DNA of 64,000 nucleotides, taken from positions 62,001-126,000 of the forward strand of contig JAUIRK010000706.1 in assembly GCA_030549495.1 (NCBI GenBank). The letters are read 5' to 3'. Positions within the stretch are counted from its first letter, which is position 1; each line of letters opens with the position of its first letter. Source of the stretch: Nectonema munidae (taxonomy: Eukaryota; Nematomorpha; Nectonematoida; Nectonematidae). Positions 12,097 through 58,154 of this stretch are shown here, in pieces. The notes under the pieces are model-generated. The model worked only from the letters and a program-made list of their open reading frames with translations, was not told where the DNA came from and searched no databases. The translations under genes were made by a program, and so were the position numbers.

Positions 12097-13058
12097 CAGG
12101 GTTGCGAAGCCGAGGTTTCACCTGAGAGTCGGAATTTTTTATCTGACTCTGACTTCTTAAGTGCAATAAAATTATTTTTTTAACATGATTTCCCGATTTG
12201 GTTTTACCAGTTGCACAATTTATCAATTTTTGGAGGCAATAGTGAGTGTGTCGTGTATATGCACACTAAGTGGTCTCTCAAAATGGAAACAAAAAACAAT
12301 CCATCAATTAAAAAAAAGAAGAAAAATACACAATACTGACAAGCTATCGTTGTCAATCTGTGTAAAAGTGTATGTGGTCATGTATTTGTAGTTGTTTCCT
12401 GTAAGGAGAGTGAAACTATATTAGGAGCTTGGCAAAGCTCCGGGGCATTTAAAATGGCTCTCTGTGGTTTGCCAAGATATCTATATTTAATTGTATAGTT
12501 TTTGTACTTTCAATGTCTTTTTAATATTTGAATTTAAGCAAATTTTATCCAACTCTCTTTCTTATGGGTGGATATTCTAGGTTTCAAGCTAGACTTCCAT
12601 TCTGAATTACAGCAAGTAGAACAAATAGATAGAAAGTCAAAGTTGAATATTCATGAAGCTATAAAGCAATACCCTGAGATAGTGAAAGAGTCTGCTCTGT
12701 TGGCAGCAGCACTTAACACGAGTGAGCGTTGAACGTCTGTTTTCAGCGCTAAGGTTAATTAGGACAGACCAAATGGCTTCAATGAAAGAGAAACGCCCTG
12801 AAGCCATCTTGTTTTTGAGAGCAAATTATTAAATTTTTATTTACAAATTTTAAATGAGTAGTCTATAAGTTCTTTAATTATGAATAAAGCCTATTTTTTA
12901 ATGTTTACAAATAAGAAATTTGTATAGATTTGAGCTTTAACCTTGTTATTAACGTAATAATAGATTTCTACATAGTGGTCAAGGAATCAAAGGAGTCGGA
13001 GTTGGCATCCTATGAATTCTAAGAGTCGGACCTTATACCATCCGACTCCGCGACCCTA
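12097..13058 (+). mobile_element. hAT relic with transposase C-terminus
   Basis: The ends are CAGGGTTGCGAAGCCGAG and, at the right, CCGACTCCGCGACCCTA, imperfect inverted copies. They match the family of the 2469-3550 element. On the plus strand near 12560-12830 a degraded hAT C-terminal block is readable (SVERLFSAL, then a region ending EAILFLRANY), with a frame break just before it. The flanking 8-mers agree poorly, so the exact ends are uncertain. Little else of the transposase remains. Confidence 0.7.
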
Positions 13059-13061
13059 CTT

Positions 13062-13170
13062 TCGATAACATCAAGGCCTTGGATTCGATCCCGCAACAAT
13101 CCTTATAGTTCGATACAAGCGGTGTAATTGTGCCTATGAAGAAAATATCCCACTGACACCTTATCACTTT
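13062..13170 (+). repeat. Truncated tRNA-derived SINE
   Basis: It shows ccttggattcgatccc (B box) and the shared SINE body, including tatagttcgatacaagc. The 5' head is mostly missing. It abuts the right end of the hAT relic. Confidence 0.6.
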
Positions 13171-13299
13171 ATAAAATCAAACGTGGTGTTCTCCAAGCAC
13201 CCGTTCTGGGGCCTCTTTTGTTTTCAATTTTTAAAAATGATATATAATTCTTGCAATGGGTTTGAAGATTTGTGGTTTACGCATCAAGATTATTGAAAT

Positions 13300-13650
13300 T
13301 TAAAAAAAATACATATTTTTTACTAAATCAAGCATGACGATTTAAATTCTAATGTCATTTTTCGTAATTAGGCTGTCAAAATGTCTAAAAGTATCAATCG
13401 TTTTTTCGGTTTACCTCTTGAAATTTTCTCCAAGAATAATCCAAAATTAAATTTTAAACAAAGTATATTTTTTATACCAAATGGATAATGCTGATTCTTA
13501 AATTGATAAAATTTGCGGTTTACTTCTAAGGAAGTGTCTCCAAAACATTTGTCTATATTTTAAATAAAATATTTCGAACATGGCGATTTTATTCCTTGAC
13601 TCATTTTAAAATGTCCATCATATTTGTGGTTGAAGACTAAAAATTATTTC
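13300..13650. repeat. Second copy of the 'tgcggttta' dispersed repeat
   Basis: Blocks such as tttgcggtttacttctaaggaagtg and gtctccaaaacatttgtct repeat those at 11740-12080 in the same order with scattered changes and small indels. A possible hAT-like end (cggcggtgcacaaact) follows at about 13683. Confidence 0.55.
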
Positions 13651-14169
13651 TAGAATATTATTTATATTTTATATACTAGATCGGCGGTGCACAAACTATT
13701 GCGCGCGCTATTATTAAATTAGGGGGAGGGGGGCTTGAAATGTTCATTTTTTACACATTCACATCTTGTGACCTACGCATCCCAGAAACAGAACTACAAA
13801 TACAACACCTTGTAACGTATGCATACATCCATTTTTATTTTGTTTTTTTATATCTTAATTTTTGAAAGTAAATTATTTTTTGCCAATGTAAAGTACGATA
13901 TTCATAAAAATTTTTTACTGACTTCATTTTAGTTTAACCCTCGCTTGACGGACTCAATGCTTTTTCGACGCATCGGTCAGTTATTTAACAATAGCCAAAA
14001 ATTTAACAAACAAAACTTTTACCAAATTTATATGTAAATATAGTAAAAAAAACAAGGAAAATAATGGTAAAATTTGATTTTTCTTAAGATAAGGCAAAAA
14101 AATGTATTTTGAATAAAAAGAATAAAACTGTCTTTTTTGAAGATGGCTTAAAATAAAACTAGCAACAAT

Positions 14170-15745
14170 TTGAGCATAACTTTTTGAATGATTTTTACAC
14201 ACAGGACTCCACATTTCTCACACCTTCTAGCTTACGGCTTCTCTTCGAAATACTTTTGAGCAAGATGTCTTTTGATGATGAAGGCTGATTTTCGTTGCTT
14301 GATCATACCCATAATGTGCAAGTAAGTACTTTGTCTCCACCGGGAATTCAGACTGTTGGGCTCTCACTTTCATTGTTCTTCACATAGATAAAAAGCAAGT
14401 CTTTTGATAAAATACTTTTACCACTCTGTTTTGAAGATGGAAATTCATTAGGAGTGTTGAACCTTGCAATTATCCAGGTATTCATGACTGAAATATCCAG
14501 ATAATTAGAAAATTCCCTTACGTTTAGGTTTATAAGACCTATAAGTTCTTATCATTTTGTTAGCAACGTCTCCCATTTAGTTCGTTGTAAACAACAAACT
14601 TTCAGGTTTAGGCATTGTGTTCTTAATTTTTATGTTGTGAAGATAGAATATATACAGCTTGAAGTTAAGTTGTTTTCGGTATATAGCTGATAAAGAAAGT
14701 AGTCTGAATAAATTGAAAGACTTCACATTCTTTTAACTTCAATGTTTTCAAGTGTTTGGTCTGAATAGTGTTGGAAAATCGTCTATTTGTGTAATGTAAA
14801 AGACAAGTTTTTGGTACATACAGAAGTTGTGATTGTGAAGAATCTATCGGTATAGACCGATCAGTAGGAATATTGTTTTTGAATCAATCTTTGGCAGATT
14901 TTGAAACTTGAGAAATAAGCTTGTCCTCCAAACCTAACATATATTTCGGCTTAAAAAGTAAAAAATTTTATTAGGTGTAAAACTTGTCCCATAGTGACTG
15001 TTTTGGGATATATATTTTCGAGAACAATTACCTATGAATGTTACTAATTGTCATCAATCGTCAAGTGGAGTGTGGTGCCAATAACAAAAAAAATATGAAA
15101 AAATGATCATGAATCTTTCGGATAGGACTAATTTATCAGAAGATCAGTTTTTCCTTGTCATAAATCGAAAAAAATACAAGGATAAAATATCTCGTCCAAT
15201 AGAAGTTTAAAAATGGAGAACAGATTTGAGAATAATTCTGAAATTTTATTTTTTGTCCCCATTTTGCCCAATATATATCAACGCTCCGAAATAGGATAAT
15301 AGATGATGTAATTTGAACATTTGTATGAGTGAAGTAGTTGTGATATTTAGGAACGGGGATCTAAAATTTGGGAAATAATTAAAATCCTATCTAAACAATT
15401 AAAAATCTTATTATAGTTGGTTCATCTTGTGAACGTTTTGATAAATGTAGGAAATTAATTCAAAATTAAAAAAGAGTTTGAAGATCGATAAAATTCTTTC
15501 ATATTTTTAGCAATCCTTTAGGACAGGAGGTTCAGAACAATATTTGAATATTTAGTTTCAGGTCTCCTGCTCCTTGATGTTTCGGTCTCTAGATATCTGT
15601 TGCATCGGGAGAACTAAAGTTTCATCAAGTAATTCCTCTTCACTTGTGTAAGAAGATATAGAAGAGTCGGTGTCTAAGCTATTGAAGGAGGAGAAGGAGT
15701 CAGTAGACAAAGAAGAAGAAGAAGAATCATAAAGGAAAGAATGAA
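14170..15745 (-). pseudogene. piggyBac transposase pseudogene
   Basis: Read on the minus strand, the start of the region encodes an acidic, serine-rich leader (SSSSSLSTDSFSSFNSLDTD and onward) like the leaders of the other two piggyBac transposases here. The end encodes a cysteine-rich CRD remnant with RKCEKCGVLCVK-like and NHSKSYAQIV pieces. The central DDE region is scrambled by many frame changes and stops, so no intact protein is possible. The reading comes from homology to the copies at 27729 and 33603. Confidence 0.7.
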
Positions 15746-15838
15746 AATCAATTTATTCCAAGTGAGAAAAAACTAAGAAATAAGAAAAGAGTTTGAGGTG
15801 AAAAAAGTGATCAAAATGGTAAAGGTTTGAATAGTTGA

Positions 15839-16316
15839 GATCAGAAGTGAAGAAGTAAATTAATAATATATAAAATGTTTTTAAAATCGTTTATGATCCT
15901 TTATTGCTTATTATTCTTGACAAATTGAAGAGAAACTCATCAAACGCGTATTGATGTTGTTCATAGCTTCATATCTTTTATACAATAAACAAATCAATCC
16001 CAATAACAAATCTCATCATGACATTGCCAAGTTTATTTATGAAGATATGTGGCTTTCAAATATAAAGATACTATGACGCAAAGAGATCAGAAGTGAAGAA
16101 GTAAATTACATACATATATAAAATGTTAAAATCGTTTATGATCCTTTATTGTTATTATTCTTGACAAATTGAAGAGAAATCATCACAACGGTATTGATGT
16201 TGTTCATAGCTTCATATCTTTTATACAATAAAAAATCAATCCCAATAAAAATCTCATCGTGACATTGCAAGTTTATTTATGACAGATATGTGGCATTTAA
16301 AGATACTATGAAAATT
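15839..16316. repeat. Tandem duplication of about 245 bp
   Basis: Two adjacent copies, starting at 15839 and 16085, both begin agatcagaagtgaagaag and run through cttcatatcttttatacaat to gatactatga. They differ by many single-base indels and few substitutions. They lie inside the degraded piggyBac element. Confidence 0.85.
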
Positions 16317-17279
16317 TATCACAATTGTTCGATACCTTTCATCATACCATTGCTCAATATTTATGGATATGTCATTTGCATTAAAATTTGAAGTATTTAT
16401 GAGTGAATCAATGAAAGAAATTATTTATGTTTATACCAATTTTTGATACATTTACAGAAAAAGTTGTAATATAAATTTTGTATGATATAATCACCAAAAA
16501 AAATAAAGTCCGGTTAAATAAAGAAAATTTACTTACAAATTAATTTGTGAAAAAGAATGATTTTTCTCAACGAAAAACTTTTGATCGTTGCTATATATAA
16601 AAATTAATAATTATTATGCTATGTACTATAGTAGCTTTTGAAATAATCTAACTCAAAATTTATTATGTTTTTTATACTAATTTCATAATAATATAGATGG
16701 CGTTAAATTAAAAATTAAAAACTTCCATAGATTTTTTAATATTTAGTTTTTATTTTGTTAAACAACAGAAAAACAACTATTAAATACTAAACTATATTAA
16801 AAAAAATTTGTAATCGTAATAGATAAGAAAAAAAAATTGGACAAAAATGTCATAGAGTCCGTCATCCGTGTTATATTTTATACGTCCGTCAAGCGAGGGT
16901 TAAATAGGCTGTAAAAATTATTTGTATAACTTTCAAAAAAAAATGTAAGTTACCACTATTTTATCTGATTAATTTTGATGTATACTATTCATTTATTAAT
17001 TTTGATGTATACTATTAATTTATATACATGATTATTTCATTAAAATATTCTTTTCAGTAAAATGGATAAAGTGGTTTATAAGAAGTAGAACAAAAAATTC
17101 CAACATCAGATCTGGAATTACAAGTTGGAATTGTGAGTAGCTCTGCGAAAAATCTACAAGCAGATCAAAATCCTAAAACAAAAAAACCCTATTAATGATT
17201 TACCTGAATTTTATCAATAAACTGTGATTTTTATTTTTGTTTACCTTGATGTATTTATATTAGCATATGGCTTCCTTTA

Positions 17280-17560
17280 GTAAGGGATGGAAGATTACTA
17301 GATTACGATGCTAACTTCATTTTGGACTGAGTTTTCGTAATTAGGATGTGAAAATTTAAATCAATTTTTTTAATTTTGCTTCGAATTTTTTTTTCAAAAA
17401 TTGAAGATGTTAATACCATTTTGAATTTTTTTTTCAAAAATTGGCCATGTTAATACCATTTTTTGGCTAAGTTTTGGCCATTACTGTGAAAAAATGTCAA
17501 AGTGCAAATAGAATTGGTGATGTATACCTGAAAATTATCTTATAAACATACCTTCATATT
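17280..17560. repeat. Diverged dispersed repeat
   Basis: It contains ttttcgtaattaggatgtgaaaa and two spaced copies of a ttgaatttttttttcaaaaattg unit, resembling parts of 13300-13650. Its boundaries are unclear. Confidence 0.4.
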
Positions 17561-17591
17561 TTAAATAAGTGTATTTAAATTTTTTTATATT

Positions 17592-17765
17592 ACGATCTCC
17601 AACCCGTATATTACGATGATTCTTCTCCAACCTGTATTCTACGATGATTCATCTCCAAACTATATACTACAATGATTCATCTCCAACCTGTATACTACGA
17701 TGATTCATCTCTAACCTGTATACTACGATGATTCATCTTCAACCTGTATACTACGATGGTTTCTA
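17592..17765. repeat. Minisatellite, about 29-bp unit, six copies
   Basis: The unit is close to ctccaacctgtatactacg plus atgattcat, repeated six times head to tail with a few substitutions. It lies downstream of the integrin 3' end. Confidence 0.9.
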
Positions 17766-18288
17766 TTCCATGTACAATTAACTAGGGAGACAATGTTCAA
17801 CTTTCTGTTCACATTCTGCTAGATGTAAGATTTGATATACCTCATTCGGGCTCTTATGCGGGCATTTGCAACTAACTAAAAGAACCTAGAATCATAAAAG
17901 TTGGTAAAGCACACAATTTAAAGTTTCAAAGAATAATGAATAAAGTAATTATACATCTTACTTTAATTGGAAGCTCGATTTATATAAAATACAATTTTTT
18001 TATCTTATATGTGCTCATTGTGTAAGCAATTTATCTTAAATGAGTTATTAAAATGCTCATTTTAAACATATATGTATTTAAAAAGTTAACAAAATAACTT
18101 TATTTTAGGAAAGGATAAGAGGGATATGAAATTGCACGAAAGAAACAACACTCATATTTTACAATGTAAGTAAAAGTGTATGTAAAACAAAATAAGTTAA
18201 AAAATGGTATACGCAATCATTAAAAAAGTCAAAAATAAAAATCTAAATGCTGCATTTTTTTAAAAGAACAATAAAAAAATATTTTTTT

Positions 18289-51008
<32,720 letters not shown>

Positions 51009-51809
51009 AATTGTATCTAAAAAAATGAGATTATAATTTTAAATAGACTGAATACTAAAAATACATTTTTACATATCATTTTTAAATTAGGTATCAAACA
51101 CACAAGGAATTTAACTCGTAAAGTTAAGAAGGTCGGGCTAGAACCTGCACTTAAAATTAAAGATTGAACCCCTTTCTTACAATTATAAATAAATAAAATT
51201 AACCAAAAGCATTGACAGAAAAAAAATACAAAACATAACAATCTTTAAAAGAAAAAATACTTTTACATTTAAAAAGTTTTGTTTTCTTGAATAAGAATTC
51301 TAATAAACATTTTATGGAACTAATAATTAAATTTCCCAGCAAAAAAATTTTTTAATTATAATATAAAATAGTCAATTAAAACTGTAAAGTTAAATAGTTA
51401 TTTGGACCGTACTGAAAGAGATTATTTTTTTTTGGGTCTAACTAGTTTGAGACTTGGTATAAGTCGCATAGAAAACACAATATAACTTTGGAAATACAAA
51501 ATTTATGGTAATAAAATTTTTATGTATGTGTTATTTTAAAATCAAAAAAATATGTATATAAATATTTAGAGTTAATTTTTTACTATAAGTTTACAAATAT
51601 ATTAGAAAATTTTGAAAGCCATTTTTATAAACTTAATTATAATAATAACTAAAAAGAATTAAAAAAAAATTATAGATTTCAAAACATGATTACGATATTA
51701 CTAATAGTTTGACTAGTTAAAAAATATTTTTTTCAAATAGGCTTATGTCTAGATATCTAATATCTTAAAAATTAGGATCAAAAAGAAATTTTATTTGAGA
51801 TACATTTGA

Positions 51810-51955
51810 GGAGGCGTGAGTAAGGTTGGTTAGATACGGGGTTTCGATAACTCAAGGTCTTGAGTTCGATTCTGTATCAAGTCCACTTTCCTCATAGTTC
51901 GATACAAGAACAATTGTGCCTTCTCGATGAAAACACCACACGATCCCTTTACTTT
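51810..51955 (+). repeat. tRNA-derived SINE (head type 1)
   Basis: It begins GAGGCGTGAGTAAGG, then ttggttagatacgg and B box gagttcgattct, followed by the body tcatagttcgatacaag and ctcgatgaaaacacc. It matches 6468-6622 nearly throughout. It lies about 0.8 kb upstream of the integrin start codon. Confidence 0.82.
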
Positions 51956-51959
51956 TACA

Positions 51960-53170
51960 TTATTTTGATAGTGTGTAGTCTGTGAAATTGATTCATTGAT
52001 TAAAAGTTATATTATTTATTATAATCAATATAAAATTATTAGAGATTATGATAAAGAAAACACTTATACACTAAGTATTTAACCTCTGTGTAAACAAAAA
52101 GTCCTATTAAAAATTTAGAATGAAATGTAAATACATAAAGCTAATTTTTAAGTATTTATTTTTTAAGCTTTAATTTTAAGAGTGATTTTTCTAGAGATTT
52201 TTTTTTTATTTTTTCTAAACTTTAAGAGAAAACGGTATAACCTGAGAGTCTTCTATTGTTTGTTATCACTGTCTTCACATTTTGGTAATTTCAATTTTTA
52301 AAAACACATAATTGTTATTTAATTAAACTTATTTGGTAATTTCAATTTCTTAAAGACACAATAGTATATTTAATCAAAAAATTATTGTCTTAGAAATTCT
52401 AGTAGTTTACCAATAATAAGGACTAAGCTTATCTCAACGAAAAATTCCTTGAGACATAGAATAATAAAACACTGAAATAAATTTCTTTTGAAATTCGGAA
52501 TAGGAAAGCCTTTGAGATGTTTCAAGAATACACTACAAATGTTTTTGTTAAATAAGTATGATCAGATCTGTGCAAATAAAAAATATTTTGTTTGTAAACT
52601 GCAAATGTAAAATGTTAGTTTCAGAAAGATTTCATAGCATAGAAATTATTTGTTAAATTTTATGAAGTTAACAAAATATTTTTGCTAAAACTATCCAATT
52701 TTGGAAATAAGAAGTTTTAATTTAGTAATATAAATTTTTCAGGTATAACTTAATTAAAGTTGTGAAAAAAAGGTATTTAAAATACATACTAACTGAATCT
52801 TTTTATGAACGATTTTTAAGATAATTTTATCGCATATGTACCCATTTTCAAGAAAAATCTATTTATTTTGTTTAAAAATCAATCAGACCTTCTAAAAAAT
52901 TTTAAAATGGCAAATTTTCTCAAATTTATGAGTTTTGCCAAAAAAAATTTTTTTTTAAAAACCCCCCCTTTTTTTAAATTATTGTTTTTGTGGGTGTTTT
53001 TTTTATATAAAAAAATAAAACAAAAAAAAAACCCACCCTCCCCCCCCCCCCCCCTGTCGACTTCTGTTTAAATAAAAAAAATCCCCTTGTTCCACTCTTT
53101 TTTATTTAAATCATACTCTTTTTTTTTTTTTATGTTGGGTTTGTTTTGTTTGTTTGGGGGTGGAGAGGAA
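51960..53170. other. Intergenic upstream of integrin, no supported gene
   Basis: Very AT-rich, with a C run at 53040-53055 and long A/T runs. Two related pieces, ttggtaattтcaatttyt-like in sense, recur near 52283 and 52333. No open frame of interest was seen. Confidence 0.4.
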
Positions 53171-53329
53171 AAGATTTCTATATAAAAAAAAAAAAAAAAA
53201 AAAAAAAATAAATACATACATAAAAATTATTAATTATAAAAATTAAAAATAAAAAGTAATAAGTATTATTATTAATTATTTTTTTTTTTTTTTTTATTTT
53301 CTTCTTCTTTTTTTCCCCCTCCCCCCTCC

Positions 53330-53770
53330 CCATTCCTAAGTTGGGGGGTGGGGGGTGGGGTCGCCTCCCCTTTTCTCCATTGCGGCGCTTTCGCTTGTTC
53401 CATGCTCCCGTAGTCGCACATTTAGCCCATTCCTCCTTCTTTTTCATTTTCTCCATCTGCTTCTTTTTCCACCCACTTTCTTTTCCATGGTTTGGCGCAC
53501 GACATCGTCTTGCTTTTTCCTTAAAATATGCCCGCACCACCGCAATATACAACGTTCTGCTACAGCCAGCACACTTATCTCAACTCCCTCCTTTCATCTA
53601 ATTTTATTTTATTTTTTTCATCTTTTATTCAAGCTCCAGGACTCACAACCATATGTCAAGACCGGTCGAACAATTGTGGTGTAAATCTTCGCTTTGAGTT
53701 TCATTGGTATTCTTTTATCACTGATGATGTCTTTAATAAACTCTTTCCATTCTCTTAGTCCTTAAAATAT
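53330..53770 (-). pseudogene. LINE reverse-transcriptase C-terminal relic
   Basis: On the minus strand the sequence reads, with frame changes, WKEFIKDIISDKRIPMKLKA, then KIYTTIVRPVLTYGCESW (near 53720-53635), AERCILRWCGHIL and later KKVGGKRSRWRK, PQWRKGE and PTWEW. These are in the order of the end of a LINE reverse transcriptase of RTE-like type. The 5' part is absent, as in a truncated insertion. The flanks are A/T and G/C runs (53170-53350). Plus-strand open frames here are antisense shadows. Confidence 0.75.
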
Positions 53771-54299
53771 TCTATTCCCTTACTCCTTACTCTTACCCCC
53801 CAGTTCTGGGTTCGATGATTTTACCTCTCTTGATAGAATAAATCAGAATTTTGATTTGAGAATAGCTTTTGTATAAAATATATTTTATTCAATTAATTTT
53901 ATTGCAAAATTGATGTTCAAATGATGATTTTCTTTAGTAATCTATCCTCACTTCAATTTTTTTCTGGATAAGAAAATGCTACCTTCAAATTTTTTCCATG
54001 ACATTCATGTGTGAATCGATGGAGAACATCAATCCCTGTCGGCTCCATCAGCCTACCCGAGATACTGCTCTTCTTGTGAAATTCTTTCAAGGAATGAAAG
54101 CTTTGAACGATAAAATTTTCCATTCTTTTTTTGTTTAAACATAAATTAAAAAATTACATGAAAACAACGTATCTCTAAAAGATATTTTTTCTATGTAATA
54201 AATTCTATTTTAAAAAACTTAATTATTTTGATTGAGATATGATTATTAATAAATAAATAATTTTTGTTCTAGTTGTGATTATTTGTATGAAAAAAATAT

Positions 54300-54470
54300 T
54301 TCTTTTTTAGATTTTTAATTTTTTTTGTTTTTTTTTGGAAATTTTTTTTTTTGATGTTTTTTTTATGAGGAATTTTTTTGAAAATTTTTTTTTTTTTTTT
54401 TTTTTTTCTAAAAATTTTTTTTTTAAAAAAATTTTTTTTTTATTTAATAAATTTATCGAACTATATATGT
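54300..54470. repeat. Poly-T/poly-A low-complexity tract
   Basis: Long uninterrupted T runs with short A runs. Base counts are unreliable in such tracts. Confidence 0.7.
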
Positions 54471-55539
54471 ATGTTAAACTATAAATAATAAATTTAATTT
54501 TCTACAACTTTTGGAGGAGATACCGTACAGTCCAGGATGTGAAAAGAATTTTTTTGTAAGATATTAATTACTAACGGAAATTTACCCAATCATAAAAAAT
54601 ATAGTGAACCATTTACAGTAGATTATCCATCAAATCTGATCTAACTCCAATCTCAACAACTCCTGATGGTAATTGTTTTTCAATTCCATCTTTATACTTC
54701 TTTGTGGTAACGAAAGTTATCCATTGAACTGAGAATAAAGAATGCACTTGAACTTAACTTATTAAAAGATACTTTATAAGCTTCGTTTTGGAGAATAATA
54801 TTTATAAAGTATCAAGATGAATTGATTAGCAATGTCATAAATTTTGTTTTTTGCGCTTATGGGCCTCTGTATACACTATAATGGTTACTGCGATAGTTTT
54901 AGGTCGTCCAATAACTTTAGTATACCCTCCGATAAATGGTGAAAAAGATTTAGTGTTTGATATTTTAAATCATACGTTTTCCCAAAGAAATAAATATTCC
55001 AATTTGGAACGTTTTAAAATATTATGGACAAATTCCAATTATGTTAAGAGTCAATATTTTATCCCCAACCATTTTTTTCCACTTGTTAGCTAATAATAGA
55101 GATAGTCAAATTTTTCTTTTGTCGAAGCCGTTGTCAGAACCTTCGTTTGATTAATATAAAAATATAATGAGAAAAATTGAAAATACCTTAACCGAAACAA
55201 ATTTAACCTTTCCATCTCCTATAATTAAAACAGAACTTATGAAAAAGAAAGAAATTGGACGATTTTTATCAACTTCAGATATAGTTAGGTTGTTAGAATC
55301 ACAGTATGAATCTTTGAATCATGTTTCTCAGCATGAAAAGAATGTATTCTTTATAGTTAAGAGAAGCTATAAAAATAATAAAAATTTTCTTCAATAACAA
55401 TTGTGCTGCTTGGGTGTAAATGTCCAGTAAGATATTTTACTTATAATTAAAAATACTAATGGCTTACAAAATGAAAAAAAGAAGGAAGGTTTTACACACA
55501 AATGGGTTTGATAATACGATACCGAGTCGAAATCACCGC

Positions 55540-55765
55540 TAACCAAAATCTCCGCTACTAAAATCTCCGCTAACCAAAATCTCCTCTACCAAAATCTCTG
55601 CTAACCAAAATCTCCGCTACTAAAATCTCCGCTAACCAAAATCTCCTCTGCCAAAATCTCCGTTACCAAAAACTCCTCTACAAATATCTCCGTTACCAAA
55701 ATCTCGTCTACAAAAATCTCCGCTTCCAAAATCTCCGCTATCAAAATCTCTGCTACCAAAATTTA
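55540..55765. repeat. Short tandem repeats, left arm
   Basis: About 15 units of 14-17 bp of the type ccaaaatctccgctaac, with variants (ctcctctacc, tctgctacc). The complement of the same units forms the right arm at about 62568-62670. Confidence 0.93.
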
Positions 55766-56639
55766 CGATAATAATTTTCATAAAAATTTTAAATATCCCA
55801 AAACTAATAACTGTTCAAATTTCCAAAAAATTTGCAGAAAATAAATTACGTTTAATTTCTTATATACCCTAAAATTTAAGTGGAGAAATATTTTGATGGT
55901 TTACAAGAATATACATGTTATGCTGAGTAATCTTAGCTAGACTTTTCGTAGTCTTAAAATTTGTAGCTTCCTTAACGAAGAACATACAATCAATTAATTT
56001 TCTTGATATTGATATCTAACCTCGTTGCGCAATTTATTTTACTTGCGAATACTTAAAATAGTCAATTCTTTTAATGCCGGCAACTTGCGTGTTTCTCAAC
56101 CAAATTTATCGCGCGATAGACCAAATGAAAGCTCAAGTTATGAACTTTAAGACTGTGCACCTTTATTTGAAGTAAAATTCAAACCTGTAAAAAATCATTC
56201 CAGCTCTATTAACCCTATCAGTGACGGGGGAGAGGCTATTTTAGCCCCCCTCCCCTCTCAACTAAAATTTCTCTTGTACCAAATTGGCTACATCTTTTCC
56301 TACCATACTTCATGACATTTCCTAAAATTGATAGCTACATCTTTTGATACCATTTTCATGGCAGTTGAATGATCTTTTCATGTCTAAATCTATCAATCAA
56401 AATCAAAAGTTAAACTTTTTCAGCAAAATTCTGACAGTATCTCTAGTTAAGCTTATAACTTTAGTTCTATATTATATACTCTTTTGAAAATTTATAAATA
56501 TATACAGTTTTGAAGACATAACACTTTATAGTTTAAATTTTTTTAAAATCATGGTTACTTTTTGGGAAATGTCAATCAAAATTTGATTGATGAGAAATAT
56601 ATCTAATAAAATATACCTTCAAATTTTACATGAAATATA

Positions 56640-57120
56640 TTTTTTTATATCAAATCGGGCATGGTGATTTCATTGTTGGACTTATTTTTAGAATTCAGAA
56701 ATTGAAAATACCTATAAGTGTGTAAGAAACTTGCGGTTTATTTCTAAAATCTCTCTTCGAGAACACTCATTTAAATTTTACATGAAATATACACATTTTC
56801 ATATCAAATCAACAATGCCAATTTCATTTATAGATTGTTTTTGCATTTGAATTTCAAAATACTTATAAGTGTAAAACAAATTTGCGGTTTATTTCCAAAA
56901 TCTGTCTTCGAAAACATTCATTCAAATTTTAAATGAAATAAACGCATTTTCATATCAAATCAACAATGTCAATTTCATTTATAGATTGTTTTTGCATTTA
57001 GAATCAAAATTACCTATACGTGTAAAATAAATTTGTGGTTCACTTCTAAAAATTGTTCCCAAAAACAAAATTTGCGGTTTACATCTAAAATCTGACTAAG
57101 AGAACATTCATTCAAATTTT
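56640..57120. repeat. Tandem array, unit of about 150 bp
   Basis: Roughly three diverged units with catatcaaatcaacaatgcc, atagattgtttttgcattt, tgcggtttatttctaaaatc and acattcattcaaattt in fixed order. A partial further copy is at 60470-60560. The tgcggttta core is shared with 11740-12080 and 13300-13650. Confidence 0.8.
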
Positions 57121-57129
57121 AAAAATAAC

Positions 57130-58140
57130 AATTTTTATATGTTAAATTTATTTTTAAGATCAAAGTCATAATTAGATAGAATAGTTTAAAATTCCAAAAA
57201 AATCAATTTCATTAGAGATAGAAGTAGGCTTTCGATAAAAATTGCTCAAGAAAATAAATAAGGAAATTATGATCATTAATTACATATATTCTACAATTTA
57301 CATTCGTCCTATTCTTTCTCAACTCAGATCATTCTTTCATCTGTAACTTTTCACTTCTTCAATTTATAAAGGGTATTTTTTAATGCTTTTCAGTAATTTC
57401 TTGAAACTATTTTAATTATATTTGAGTGTTTTTTTGAACTTGAACTGCGTTTTTCAATTTTTTTAACGTAGCTTTTTATTTTAAAAATTTCTATGGTTCT
57501 TTAAAACTTTTATTTAAAATTTATGTTTTGATGAATTCAAGTGACAAAAATTTTAATGTTAATTCAAATAGCTAATATGGGTACTTTCCTATTATTGCCA
57601 CACCACTACTAATTTTTTTACACTTATAATATTAACATTAATTTTGTTTCAACTTTTTAACCTTTTTTATTTTTTTCATATAAAAAAAGCCCATAAATAT
57701 ATAATTTAAAGACCTATTCAAAAATTAACAATAAAGAAAAATGCATAAAATGCTTTTAAAATGTCAATGGTGGAGCAATAATAGGCAAGTACCCAAAAAT
57801 TTTGAGAGTTCTTTAAAATTTTGAGGGTTGCTTAAAAATTTTCTAATAAAACAACTTAAATTACAATAAAATAGATATAATCAAAATATTTTCATGTCTT
57901 TTAGGCTAAATAATAATATACTGGAATGAAAATGCAATTATCATACAGTCTGTTATTTACTTTAAATTATCTTTTGTAAACTCCCTTCCTCTACATTATC
58001 ATATAGTATATTTAAAACTGGTTATATGACGGTATTTGTAACATTAATTAGATATATATGATAAAAAACAATAATTTTTCCTTGTAAAACATTACTTTTA
58101 CAGTAATTTTTCATTTAAAATTTAAAATACATATAAATTA
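57130..58140. other. AT-rich spacer inside the large element
   Basis: No open frame or repeat was recognised. It lies upstream of the zinc-finger gene and could contain its promoter or first exon. Confidence 0.35.
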
Positions 58141-58154
58141 TACGTTGCATTTTT

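Larger units (their letters stand above)
13934..16903 (-). mobile_element. Degraded piggyBac element (third copy)
   Basis: Bounded by TTAA at 13934-13937 and 16900-16903, with identical 16-bp inverted ends CCCTCGCTTGACGGAC. The ends resemble those of the piggyBac at 26080-29718 (CCCTCGCACTACGGA). The coding strand is minus, with the N-terminus near 15740 and the C-terminus near 14180. A 245-bp tandem duplication lies inside at 15839-16316. The element is about 3 kb, comparable to the other two copies. Confidence 0.9.

Noticed and set aside
53341-53758. Plus-strand open frames rich in Phe, Ser and Pro
   Set aside because: They are antisense to a LINE reverse-transcriptase relic.
55540-55765. 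CRISPR-like short repeats
   Set aside because: The units are directly tandem, without unique spacers, variable in sequence, and mirrored at the other end of a eukaryotic transposon.
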